A stretch of 64,000 nucleotides of DNA. It comes from Niastella caeni. GTDB taxonomy: Bacteria > Bacteroidota > Bacteroidia > Chitinophagales > Chitinophagaceae. The notes beneath the pieces are model-generated. The model searched no databases. It worked only from the letters and a program-made list of their open reading frames with translations, and was not told where the DNA came from. Below are positions 18,579 to 26,815 of the stretch, one piece after another (position 1 is the first letter of the stretch; each line of letters opens with the position of its first letter). The stretch covers positions 434,001 through 498,000 of the forward strand of contig NZ_STFF01000004.1 in the NCBI RefSeq assembly GCF_004834005.1, read 5' to 3'. The position numbers and the translations under genes were made by a program.

Positions 18579-19643
18579 TTAAATTTTTCGGTCTACAGTG
18601 TACAGCGCGATCTCCTCCAGGGCATCCCGGTACCTGTTTTTGGGAAAATGTTTTAAATATTCCAATGCATCGAGGGCCTCATGCCGGGCATCTGCATACG
18701 ATCTTTCAATGGCCTGTGTCGATTTGATGGCCCTGATCTCGTTGCGCAGATCATCTGGCGGTTGCATTTCACCGCGAATGATGCTGCTTACCGGATGCGC
18801 TGCTCCCAACTCTTCCATGGCATAGATGATGGGCAGGGTTACGCGGCGTCGCACCAGGTCGATGCCCACCTGCTTGCCGGAATCTTTTTCATCCTGCAAA
18901 AAGTCGAACAGGTCATCCATAATTTGAAATGCCCTGCCTACGCGGCGACCATAGAAACCAAGCCTTCTTGCTTCCCCGGTGTGACTTTTGGCCAATGACA
19001 TGCCCGTTTCGCAAGCCAGCCCGAACATTATGGCGGTCTTTCGCTCTATAACGTCGAAGTAGCGTTGACGAAGGGCCACTAAATTCCAGTTGGGGTCCGT
19101 TTCCAACTCGTCGAGCTCGCCGGTACAAATGTTGAATGCGGTATCCAGCACCATTTTAACCAGTCCCATTTCGCTGTTGGTTTCTACGGCGTCTACAAAG
19201 GTTCGAATGGCCTGAACGAACTGCAGGTCGCCCACCAGGATGGCGGCATTGGTGCCTCTTTTAGCATTGACAGATGAAAGTCCCCGTCGCAAAAGGGCGT
19301 CGTCAATGATATCGTCGTGAATGAGCGTTGCTACATGCAGCATTTCGAGGGAAGCGCTTGCTTTTATAATCTTATGCGACAACTCTTCTTCGCCCCGGAT
19401 CAGCCGGGCAGATAACAGCAACATCACCGGTCTTATCTTTTTGCCCCGTTTATAGATCTGGTGTTCAGTGTCTGTTAAATGCCTGGCTTGCGGTTCCAGG
19501 GCCGTTGTAAGCTCTTCATCAAAACGCACCATGTCGGGGCCCAACAGATTGTCGAGGATGTGATATAAGGGGTTTGCCTTGCCTTTATCACCTGCATACA
19601 GTATTGCCCTCGGCACGTCTATTTCATATTTGTCGTTATCCAC
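18579..19643 (-). CDS. trans-polyprenyl diphosphate synthase (IspA/IspB family)
   Basis: 354 residues with both Asp-rich motifs of trans-isoprenyl diphosphate synthases: the first at 110-114 (HDDIIDDALLRRG, Mg-diphosphate of the allylic substrate) and the second at 243-247 (QIMDDLFDF). GKKIRP (68-72) binds IPP. The enzyme condenses IPP with an allylic diphosphate in the cytosol; chain length cannot be fixed, but the small residues before the first motif (VATLIH) suggest a long product. The sequence differs from the usual Bacteroidota housekeeping IspB as I remember it, and it has an extra N-terminal ~35 residues. It is embedded in the TULIP/protease operon, 27 bp after one gene and 9 bp before the next, so it is probably a specialised paralogue. 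Confidence 0.88.
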   Translation of the reverse strand: MDNDKYEIDVPRAILYAGDKGKANPLYHILDNLLGPDMVRFDEELTTALEPQARHLTDTEHQIYKRGKKIRPVMLLLSARLIRGEEELSHKIIKASASLEMLHVATLIHDDIIDDALLRRGLSSVNAKRGTNAAILVGDLQFVQAIRTFVDAVETNSEMGLVKMVLDTAFNICTGELDELETDPNWNLVALRQRYFDVIERKTAIMFGLACETGMSLAKSHTGEARRLGFYGRRVGRAFQIMDDLFDFLQDEKDSGKQVGIDLVRRRVTLPIIYAMEELGAAHPVSSIIRGEMQPPDDLRNEIRAIKSTQAIERSYADARHEALDALEYLKHFPKNRYRDALEEIALYTVDRKI

Positions 19644-19670
19644 TGGCGTCTTTATTTGTGTGTTGTGCTA

Positions 19671-21053
19671 TTAAAGGGATTGTACTATAACCTTCTCCAG
19701 GATGCTTTGAATGCCTGATTGTATTTTGCTTTGCAGCAAACTCTTTACAAAATGGATGTTTGCCAGGCGTTCCCGTACAATATTGGCGGTTTTGCCATGC
19801 CAGGTAGCATCATCCACTTCCATGTAAAAACCGGGGAGGGTAACCTCCGAATGGCTCACCGTCCAGGCGGCTGTTTGTGTATCGTATGTTACAGTGATCG
19901 TTGCTTCCATTCCTTTCAGGTCGGCCTGGCAATCTCCCGCCCACAACAACTCAGGTTGTATCCCTTTAATGGCCGTCAGTTCTTCCTGGAAAAGGAACAT
20001 GCGCTCGCGGATCATTTTACGTTCGTCGGCGTCCAAGATCCTCCACCCGTTTTCAATGGCTACAGCATCGGCGCCGCCGTCTTTGCTATCTGCATCGTTT
20101 GCCTGATCGATCATGTTGTTAAATTGTTCGTCAGAGACGGACACCAGTTGCATCATCGGATTGTTCAGCGTGTCATATACCTGGCTGCCCGTCATGTTCG
20201 CCGGTTGCTTTTTGTCGTCGCCCGTTTGGTTTACTGTACTTTGGAAAGAGGCGGCAGCATTAGCCGCAGCTTTATACTTATCTGCCAGCGCCGTATTACC
20301 GTCGTTACGGGCCTGGCTTTCCATAATGGTAAGCGCGAATGCGACATTTACCTGTTGCGAAGCTGCATTCTGGTTATAGGTGCGTTTATTTGAATATAAC
20401 GTGGTAGCCGAATTAACGACCGTATTGTTGTTTAAGGAATCATGCGTATCTCTCGACATCTGGGTGGTGATGCCGCCTTGTGCCCATAATTTTCTTAACC
20501 TTTCACTGGTTACAAAGGCAGAATTGTACGATTCGCTGTGTTCATTATAGGCAGACATCAACGTTGGTCCATGCATCGTTTCCTGGATAGAATCGCGATG
20601 GCTTCTGGCCTGCGTTACCATAGCATCGATCTCGTCTTGTGATAGTGGCGCTACGCCGTTGTTATCTGCCCCACCCTCGCCACATGCTGTTGCATCCAGG
20701 TCGCGCATATTTCCGCCGGTATCCAGGGTGATCCTGCTTGCATATTTCGTATTGATCTCGTATCTGGCTTTCAATGCGGCATCGTTCAAACGCAAAGCTA
20801 TACTGAGCTCATTCCCGGTATGCCTGCAGGCATCGGTGTTTAGCGTGAGGCTGTTCAGTGCGCTCAGGGTAAAATCTTTGAAGCGAAATGAAATATGACC
20901 ATTTTCATATTCACTGTTTTCCGGCATTTCCGCATGAAACGCCAGGGGGTAAAAAGGGGTATCCTTTAATTGAAAGCTGTTTTGTTCCTGTTGCAAACCG
21001 GCGCTCAATCTGGTTTCAAGCGATTGCCAGTCGAATATTTTATCTTTTTTCAT
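19671..21053 (-). CDS. 460-residue operon protein of unknown function
   Basis: Unrecognised. No signal peptide. The N-terminal ~115 residues (HISFRFKDFTLSALNSLTLN, GNELSIALRLNDAALKARYEIN) and the C-terminal ~90 residues (GMEATITVTYDTQTAAWTVSHSEVTLPGFYMEVDD plus a terminal helix NIVRERLANIHFVKSLLQSKIQSG) read as two parts of one lipid-binding-like sheet. Between them lies a ~220-residue Q/N/A-rich helical insertion (~145-350), probably a coiled stalk or effector-interaction segment. It occurs 32 bp after the 453-residue gene and 27 bp before the prenyl synthase. Confidence 0.55.
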   Translation of the reverse strand: MKKDKIFDWQSLETRLSAGLQQEQNSFQLKDTPFYPLAFHAEMPENSEYENGHISFRFKDFTLSALNSLTLNTDACRHTGNELSIALRLNDAALKARYEINTKYASRITLDTGGNMRDLDATACGEGGADNNGVAPLSQDEIDAMVTQARSHRDSIQETMHGPTLMSAYNEHSESYNSAFVTSERLRKLWAQGGITTQMSRDTHDSLNNNTVVNSATTLYSNKRTYNQNAASQQVNVAFALTIMESQARNDGNTALADKYKAAANAAASFQSTVNQTGDDKKQPANMTGSQVYDTLNNPMMQLVSVSDEQFNNMIDQANDADSKDGGADAVAIENGWRILDADERKMIRERMFLFQEELTAIKGIQPELLWAGDCQADLKGMEATITVTYDTQTAAWTVSHSEVTLPGFYMEVDDATWHGKTANIVRERLANIHFVKSLLQSKIQSGIQSILEKVIVQSL

Positions 21054-21085
21054 AGTTGACTATTTTCAAAAAATTTAATTGATGA

Positions 21086-22447
21086 TTATACAGGAAAGGA
21101 TACATTAAATCCTTCCACGATCAATGAGTTGCCTTGCGGTACAAGCGCCGCGCCGGGTGTGGCTGACAATTTTATGTTAATGCCTTCTATCTGTTTGGTG
21201 ACAGTAGCATCTTTCCATACTTCAATGTTTTGCGCAAACTGCTTGGTGATGGCATTTACGATCTTTTCTTTAAATATTGCCGAGAGCAGGTCTACAAAGC
21301 CTGCGGCCGCTGCTGCGAGCGTTGAGCCGATGACGCCGCTCCATTTTGGCGCTGCAATAATTTGAACGCTATCAATTTGCCCGATGCTTACCTGTACACT
21401 TTCTTCTGCAGTGACGTTTACCGAAAAGGGAATGTCTAATGGATCGGGTCTGTATTGAATGGAAAAGCTGGATATTACCTTGTCCCAGGTACTGGGATTG
21501 GAAATAGCATCGATAGCAGTACCGATCGGGCACAAAACTGTTTTTGCGATGGCGGTGCCTACGCCGGATAATTCCCCGTAACCACTGATATCGGTGATAT
21601 TTATACTTGCTGCTGTTTGGCCATTCTGAATTTTACCGGTTATGCTATTGAATGTGGCCTGAATTTCGGCACTGGCTTTTGCCAAACTATCTCCCTTTGA
21701 GTCTGATGCTTTCCATGGTTTGGGAATTTTGGCCACCTGCTCCGCCAAAAGCGTATTAATAATGGATAACCCTGCCTGAAGATAAATGTCTTTTGACGCT
21801 GGCGGTGTGTAACTGTCGAGATTTGTTGCCGGACTGCTTTGCATGGAAGTGGCCACTACCAGCTCATTGTTGTTCGTGAGATCCATGATCGGTTCCTGAA
21901 AAGTAGTGCTGGTATACTTCGTTGGGATCTGGGGAAACGGGATCGCGTTCAACAGATTATTTATGGTGTTCAACGCATAAGGAATGATCAGCCCGTTCAC
22001 GATCAGTTTGGTGAATCCGTATTTTGCCCACTTGCTTTCGTCAACCCAAACCGACAGGGCCGTTACATTTAAAACCTTGTTAACTAAGGTGAATTCAGCA
22101 TACACTTCAATGTTATCAGAACCTGATACCGAAACGCCGGCGACGGTACCGCTCACTTTCAAATTTGGGATCAGCGCCTGGAAGATATTGCCTGCGGGCG
22201 GGTGGCCGGTTTGCTGCGTTCCGTCTGCACCGTAAGAAGCCTGCCATTTTGCATCGGAAGGCGGGGCCAGCACCGTTGTTGGGGTATTCTGCATAACCAG
22301 TTCCACCGAAACGGAAATGCCGCCGATCTCTTCTGAAAAGGTTTGTTTAAAGATCTTAGATTGTGCTGTAGGGTTAGCAAAAAGACCTGCCAATGTGCTG
22401 TTCAAGCCGTTTTGGGTAATTCCTACAGCAATGTCGAAACTTGCCAT
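21086..22447 (-). CDS. 453-residue TULIP-like protein
   Basis: No named family recognised. It starts with an amphipathic strand/helix (MASFDIAVGITQNGLNSTLAGLF). Long alternating strands follow (GISVSVELVMQNTPTTVL, NLKVSGTVAGVSVSGSDNIEVYAEFTL), then two long helices (~155-170 GLIIPYALNTINNLL and ~375-400 GFVDLLSAIFKEKIVNAITKQF). An N-terminal DIAVGITQNGLNSTL-like opening with curved sheets resembles cytosolic TULIP proteins of toxin clusters such as P47/OrfX in general layout; I do not claim homology. It starts 10 bp after the C70 protease stop. Confidence 0.45.
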   Translation of the reverse strand: MASFDIAVGITQNGLNSTLAGLFANPTAQSKIFKQTFSEEIGGISVSVELVMQNTPTTVLAPPSDAKWQASYGADGTQQTGHPPAGNIFQALIPNLKVSGTVAGVSVSGSDNIEVYAEFTLVNKVLNVTALSVWVDESKWAKYGFTKLIVNGLIIPYALNTINNLLNAIPFPQIPTKYTSTTFQEPIMDLTNNNELVVATSMQSSPATNLDSYTPPASKDIYLQAGLSIINTLLAEQVAKIPKPWKASDSKGDSLAKASAEIQATFNSITGKIQNGQTAASINITDISGYGELSGVGTAIAKTVLCPIGTAIDAISNPSTWDKVISSFSIQYRPDPLDIPFSVNVTAEESVQVSIGQIDSVQIIAAPKWSGVIGSTLAAAAAGFVDLLSAIFKEKIVNAITKQFAQNIEVWKDATVTKQIEGINIKLSATPGAALVPQGNSLIVEGFNVSFPV

Positions 22448-22457
22448 AATGATATTT

Positions 22458-23060
22458 TTATATATTGTTAGTTAGTTTGTTTGTAAAGAAAGATTCGGTC
22501 CATACAGCTCCTGATTCCCGGTAGGTATCAGGAAACTGATCGTATACCTGGATACTTTTCCCGTGCAGCGGATCTTCGATCATTATACTTTTTTCCTGGT
22601 CGCAGTACCCGTTAACAAGGATGTAATGCGCGCCTCCTTTGAACCATTCGAGCCGAACGCCTAACGGCCTTCCCTGGTTGATCTCAAACTGAACCCTTTC
22701 AAAAATGGGCTTTCCAATTGTCCAGTGACTAAAGCAATTCACGTATTTCAGTGCAACGTCCAGCTTAAAATTTACATTCCTTTCAAGAAGTTCTTCGTTC
22801 GCATAGCGACCATTGCCGGCAACGGGATCAGACGATAAATTATCTGACAATAAACTGTCAGCGATCTCAACCTGGCTGATGTTCATCGTTTGGTAGTAGG
22901 TTGCGAGGGCGCTTGCAATGGCGGCCCAACACCACCTTGACTTTAATTGCTCAGGTACTGAAACGGGTAGCCTGCATCCTGTTGCATCGATGATGGGTGG
23001 TTGATAGAAAGCGCCGAAGTTTGATCTTTTTGCATCGTCAGGGTCTATGAAGATCTTCAT
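22458..23060 (-). CDS. AvrRpt2-type (peptidase family C70-like) papain-fold cysteine protease
   Basis: 200 residues from the ATG at 23060. This start lies 10 nt after the stop of the upstream gene; a start at 23105 would overlap that gene by 35 bp and add 15 residues unrelated to the fold. The active site reads Q38 (oxyanion), C44 in SRWCWAAIASALATYY, H145 in GGAHYILVNGY and D163 in IEDPLHG. The order Q, WCWAA, GGHxxxxxGY, DP is the signature of C70/papain-like bacterial proteases. There is no signal or pro-peptide, unlike secreted papains. It is the second protease of this operon and belongs to a different family from the C58-like one. Confidence 0.75.
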   Translation of the reverse strand: MKIFIDPDDAKRSNFGAFYQPPIIDATGCRLPVSVPEQLKSRWCWAAIASALATYYQTMNISQVEIADSLLSDNLSSDPVAGNGRYANEELLERNVNFKLDVALKYVNCFSHWTIGKPIFERVQFEINQGRPLGVRLEWFKGGAHYILVNGYCDQEKSIMIEDPLHGKSIQVYDQFPDTYRESGAVWTESFFTNKLTNNI

Positions 23061-23070
23061 ATTGCCGTAT

Positions 23071-23751
23071 TTAAGCCAGGCTGGTACATTGAGGAAAAAT
23101 GCCATTCAAAGCACTATTAAAGGCAGGGGTTACCGCGCCCTCTATCAAATTGATGATAGGCCCTTTTACCTGACCCAGGATAAAATCTTCCAGGTCATGA
23201 AGCAAGCCATTAAAAATTCCCAACCCGTCAATATCGACCTTTATTTTGCCGTAATTCAACCCGGGATTCATGACACTAACATGAGTAAGGCAAAGCTGCT
23301 CTCCGATGGTAGCATCAAAATCTCCGGTGGCGTTTACTGTTACAGATGAAATGGTCACGCTTCCGCCGATGCCCACAGATGGTTTAATAAATCCACATCC
23401 TGCTCTGAAGCTTCCGCCAACGTGAATACCGAGGTCCGGGACGATGCTTGCGTTTAATTGAACCTTCCCATGCAGTGCCGATCCATCAGGGGTTGCTGTG
23501 ACGGACGTAATGGCCAGGGAGTTAATGCTGAGGGCGGAAAGCCCGTTGAGGTTATCCAATTCATAACTGGCCACGGCTTCTGCAGTGCAGATGCCCAGGT
23601 CAATGCTTCCAATGGTTTTCGAACCGGATGTTACGTGTATCATTGGGTCAAGACCCTTGTATTTAATGGCCGTTACAAGTGCAGTGTTAAGGGCCGGGAG
23701 ATTTACTTTGATCAATGCGTTGAGTAGATCCTGAAATTGGTTATTGCTCAT
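23071..23751 (-). CDS. TULIP-fold-like small lipid-binding protein, first gene of the operon
   Basis: 226 residues from the ATG at 23751. An ATG at 23766 is also in frame, but it would lie almost on the predicted transcription start (the -7-like box is 23777-23784). No signal peptide. Layout: an N-terminal helix (NNQFQDLLNALIKVNLPALNTALV), a long amphipathic sheet (SIDLGICTAEAVASYELDNLN through FDATIGEQLCLTHVSV), and two C-terminal helices (NGLLHDLEDFILGQVK and GPIINLIEGAVTPAFNSALNGIF). This is the classic one-domain TULIP/takeout-like pattern, where the sheet wraps the helix and holds a lipid. Ligand unknown. A prenyl diphosphate synthase in the same operon makes an isoprenoid ligand a testable guess. 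Confidence 0.55.
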   Translation of the reverse strand: MSNNQFQDLLNALIKVNLPALNTALVTAIKYKGLDPMIHVTSGSKTIGSIDLGICTAEAVASYELDNLNGLSALSINSLAITSVTATPDGSALHGKVQLNASIVPDLGIHVGGSFRAGCGFIKPSVGIGGSVTISSVTVNATGDFDATIGEQLCLTHVSVMNPGLNYGKIKVDIDGLGIFNGLLHDLEDFILGQVKGPIINLIEGAVTPAFNSALNGIFPQCTSLA

Positions 23752-23776
23752 AGTTTTGGGTTTCATTGATTTGATG

Positions 23777-23842
23777 CTAAATTATAAGAAGCAGTAAGGC
23801 TTTTTGTGCCCTGAAAAAGGGTATTTCGAAGTGATTTTAAGG
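23777..23842 (-). promoter_or_regulatory. Predicted promoter and regulator site of the TULIP/protease operon
   Basis: On the plus strand CCC at 23809-23811, seven bases, then GGGTATTT (23819-23826) and GTGATTTTAAGG (23831-23842). On the coding strand this reads CCTTAAAA...AAATACCC-N7-GGG, followed 25 bases later by a TAATTTAG box (23784-23777) close to the Bacteroidota -7 consensus TAnnTTTG. The same arrangement precedes the tail-collar operon at 29756-29820. No -33 TTTG is visible, which fits an activator-dependent promoter. Confidence 0.55.
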
Positions 23843-23849
23843 TGAATAA

Positions 23850-23898
23850 AAATGGGGCACGGTTATCCTTCGACTTCGCTCAGGACCGTGCCCCATTT
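23850..23898 (-). terminator. Terminator of the tail-collar/SBBP operon
   Basis: A 14-bp perfect stem (AAATGGGGCACGGT at 23850-23863 with ACCGTGCCCCATTT at 23885-23898) begins two bases after the SBBP gene's stop. On the minus strand it ends in TTTTTATTC. Its 21-nt loop is itself the widespread Bacteroidota extragenic word CTTCGACTTCGCTCAGGA, which is semi-palindromic. It separates the two minus-strand operons and lies just upstream of the shared promoter element. Confidence 0.8.
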
Positions 23899-23899
23899 A

Positions 23900-26815
23900 T
23901 TATTGTTTTTGTAATTTGAATGAATACAACTGTCCGCCAACGTTAACCGTGAGCACATACACACCTGGCGTAAGCGGTAATGGTTGATTTATGGTATACG
24001 TACTGAAACCTTTGGGCGCCTGCCCCGTTTCCTGCACCACTACCCTGCCGTATAGATCGGTAAGTTGAAGGATCAGCCTGCTGTTCTCCTGCATATACAG
24101 GCCCACTTCCAGTGTATGGTGAAACGGATTAGGCCCAACACGGGTTATGGGTGTTGATGGCGGTGTCAGATTCACAATAATAATATTACTGTATTCAACA
24201 GTCCCCGACGTACTTACCATTTTGAGCCGGTAGTATAATTTTGCCGTATTCAACAGGGCCGCGCCTGCATCCCTATGCGCATAACTTTTATCACCGCTTC
24301 CTGTAAGGGGTTCAATAATGGCAACGGAGGTAAAATGACGGCCGTCTGTGCTGCGTTCCACTTCAAAGTGATCGTGCTGCCATTCATTGGAGGTTTTCCA
24401 TTGTACGCTTACATCTGCACCTGATATTCCGGCAGCGAAGGACTGCAGGGTAACAGGTAATACCCAGGGGTTTGTATGAACAATGAAACCACTGAAGCCC
24501 GTTACATCTAATGTTATTTGCCAGAGAGCTGTAGTAGCATTCCAGGTAATGTTGGCATCAGGCGGGTTAATGATCATTGAATAAGATGTATAACTGCCCG
24601 GCAGGCCGGTTCCGTTGTTGCTGCTGCCACTATACTTTTCAATCCGCAAACGGGCTTTACCTGCATTATCCGTTGGGCCGGTTGGAAGATCGCCTGTACT
24701 GCCCGGCGCAGCATTGAATGCATCGAATTCTGCCTGTGAAAAATACAGGGTGACAGCGGCTGTTGCTGTGAACGGATTGACTGCAGGTGTAATTTGATAG
24801 TGCCTTTGCACAAACGGCTTTCCATTTACAGTTGGCACGGTGCTTTCGACCCATACTTCACTGGTTACGGTGCCCATTATTGGGCTGGCGCCGGAAGGCG
24901 CTACTTTAGAAATTAATCTGCATGATGAGGCATAATATAAGTTGTTGAAGGTATTTACCAACTGTGCCTGGCTGGTATGTGTGGCGGGCAATGTTGGTAT
25001 GGTTGCATTGAGCAACGCCCCATTGCTGTACACTGTTCCACCACTGTTGGAAACCCTGGCCCGGTAGTATCTTCCATTAACTGTTGTATTATTGGCAATA
25101 GTGAGTGTGGCAGTCGTTACACCTGAATAAATACCTGTGTTGGTTAATGTTGTTGGAGAGGTAAACGAGGCATTTGTACTTTCTTGCCACTGATACGTTA
25201 GGGAATTGCCTGTTGCGGCTACTGTAAAAACCGAAGGAAGCTCCAGGCATGCGGTAGATGCTGACGGATGGGTTGTAATTACAGGCGGCGGATCGTTATA
25301 CCGTGCAATATACAGCTCCAGGTCGGTACCTGCTGTTACTGAAATTGACGGTGAAGAAGGCGTAAATGACAAAGTGCCGCCGGCAAAGATGCCGCCCACC
25401 CATACATTATTATTGGTACTAACAACTACGTCCATACCGGCATCGGTACCACTGGTTGTACTACCGGCACTGGCTAACTGCGTTGCATTGCCGGTGGCTG
25501 CATCTACTTTTACCAGAAAAACATCATCAAAGCCTACCGCAGTAGCGGTTAAAGGTGTAGCAGCTGTTGGAAAAGAAATGGAACCCTGGAACCTGCCGGT
25601 TACATAAACACCGGTGGCGCCGGCATCATTTGCAAAGGCAAAATCATTTCCACCGGCTGATCCGCTGGCGCTTTTTACCCAGGCAATGGTATGGGTACCC
25701 GGGTTGTACCGCGCATAATACACTTCATCGAACCCGCCGGCGGTATTGGTAAGGCTAAAAGAGCCGCTTACGCTGGCGCTATTGAAATAGCCATTGAAGT
25801 AGACAGCCGATGTATTTGCGTCATAAGAAACCGCTAACGCTTCGTCGGCATTGGCGCCGCCTGCAAATAACCCGCTCAGGAAATTACCGGCAAGGTTCAT
25901 TCGCAATAAACAAATATCGGCCTCCCCTGCATTAGGCAATATCAACGATGGAGAACCGGACCCGTTTGAGTAATAGGAAGCCGTTGCATTGGCGTAAGAG
26001 CCTGTTATTACCAATTCATTCTGCCCGGGCAAAAAGGCAATACCGCTGCCGCTCACATTATCATTGCCTACAATGAGGGGCGTTTCCTGTGATGCAGCGC
26101 CACCGGTGCTTACCCAGTTGAATGCGCCGGTAACTGCATTGAGCTGGGCCACAAAAAGATCGCTTGTGGCCGAGCTTATATTTCCCTGAACTGTTCTTGG
26201 AAAAGCGCCACTGGCGCCAAAATAGGCGGTGGGATTGGCGGTGCGGGTAGAAAAAATACCGGAGATGTATAGGTGCCCGGCATTGTCCATACAAATGGCC
26301 TGTCCCCTGTCGCCCGTACGGTCGCCGCCAAATGCACTGGCCCATAGCGTGCTGCCGGTAGCGGCACTCAATGCAAATACAACGCCGTCGGTGCTGCCGC
26401 CCACCGAACCAAGCCCCAGGGTCCCAATCACGCTTGGAAATTGCGATTGACCTGTTACATACACCGTGGCGCCATCTGTAACGATACCGAGGCCACCGGC
26501 ATCGGAAGCCGCGCCGCCAAAATCTATTGCCCACTGGCAAAGACCAGCGGAATTAAATTTGGCAACAAACCCTTCGGTTTGCGTTCCGCCAGCGGTTGCT
26601 GCCAGGGTGGCTGTTCCATTACCGAAATTGATAGTGCCATTAAAATTACCTGTCACATATACATTGCCGGAAGCATCTGTGCACATGGCATTTACAGCAT
26701 CGCTAAAACCGGTGGAGCTGCCGCCATGACGGGCAGCAAAATTCCATTGCTGAGCCGATGCCTGTATGGTTACAAGCATGGCTATAAAAACGAGATAAAT
26801 ACAAATCAGGCGCAT
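23900..26815 (-). CDS. SBBP-repeat beta-propeller protein with Ig-like and T9SS sorting domains
   Basis: 971 residues: signal peptide (1-22), then ~seven SBBP-type repeats (DASGNVYVTGNFNGTINFGNG, DNAGHLYISGIFSTRT, TGVYVTGRFQGSISFPT, NNVWVGGIFAGGTLSF) forming a propeller to ~510. An Ig-like segment follows (PVITTHPSASTACLELPSVFTVAATGN...), then a ~200-residue beta region, a fibronectin-like stretch (VSVQWKTSNEWQHDHFEVERSTDGRHF), and a T9SS type A domain (VGPNPFHHTLEV...LYGRVVVQE...LTPGVYVLTV). It is the only protein of its operon with an export signal, so it is probably the surface-exposed partner. Its ATG overlaps the end of the preceding gene by 10 bp. Confidence 0.8.
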   Translation of the reverse strand: MRLICIYLVFIAMLVTIQASAQQWNFAARHGGSSTGFSDAVNAMCTDASGNVYVTGNFNGTINFGNGTATLAATAGGTQTEGFVAKFNSAGLCQWAIDFGGAASDAGGLGIVTDGATVYVTGQSQFPSVIGTLGLGSVGGSTDGVVFALSAATGSTLWASAFGGDRTGDRGQAICMDNAGHLYISGIFSTRTANPTAYFGASGAFPRTVQGNISSATSDLFVAQLNAVTGAFNWVSTGGAASQETPLIVGNDNVSGSGIAFLPGQNELVITGSYANATASYYSNGSGSPSLILPNAGEADICLLRMNLAGNFLSGLFAGGANADEALAVSYDANTSAVYFNGYFNSASVSGSFSLTNTAGGFDEVYYARYNPGTHTIAWVKSASGSAGGNDFAFANDAGATGVYVTGRFQGSISFPTAATPLTATAVGFDDVFLVKVDAATGNATQLASAGSTTSGTDAGMDVVVSTNNNVWVGGIFAGGTLSFTPSSPSISVTAGTDLELYIARYNDPPPVITTHPSASTACLELPSVFTVAATGNSLTYQWQESTNASFTSPTTLTNTGIYSGVTTATLTIANNTTVNGRYYRARVSNSGGTVYSNGALLNATIPTLPATHTSQAQLVNTFNNLYYASSCRLISKVAPSGASPIMGTVTSEVWVESTVPTVNGKPFVQRHYQITPAVNPFTATAAVTLYFSQAEFDAFNAAPGSTGDLPTGPTDNAGKARLRIEKYSGSSNNGTGLPGSYTSYSMIINPPDANITWNATTALWQITLDVTGFSGFIVHTNPWVLPVTLQSFAAGISGADVSVQWKTSNEWQHDHFEVERSTDGRHFTSVAIIEPLTGSGDKSYAHRDAGAALLNTAKLYYRLKMVSTSGTVEYSNIIIVNLTPPSTPITRVGPNPFHHTLEVGLYMQENSRLILQLTDLYGRVVVQETGQAPKGFSTYTINQPLPLTPGVYVLTVNVGGQLYSFKLQKQ

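Noticed and set aside
22458..23105. Start of the C70-like protease at 23105 with a 35-bp overlap.
   Set aside because: The added 15 residues do not belong to the fold; the ATG at 23060 lies 10 nt after the preceding stop and is more natural.
12182..23766. Direct homology to the P47/OrfX proteins of botulinum neurotoxin clusters.
   Set aside because: The general helix-and-curved-sheet layout is similar, but I could not find a shared sequence motif such as the GWD-type opening of P47; kept only as a fold-level comparison.
23071..23766. Start of the first operon gene at 23766.
   Set aside because: This ATG lies almost on the transcription start predicted from the -7-like box at 23777-23784, so the ATG at 23751 is preferred.
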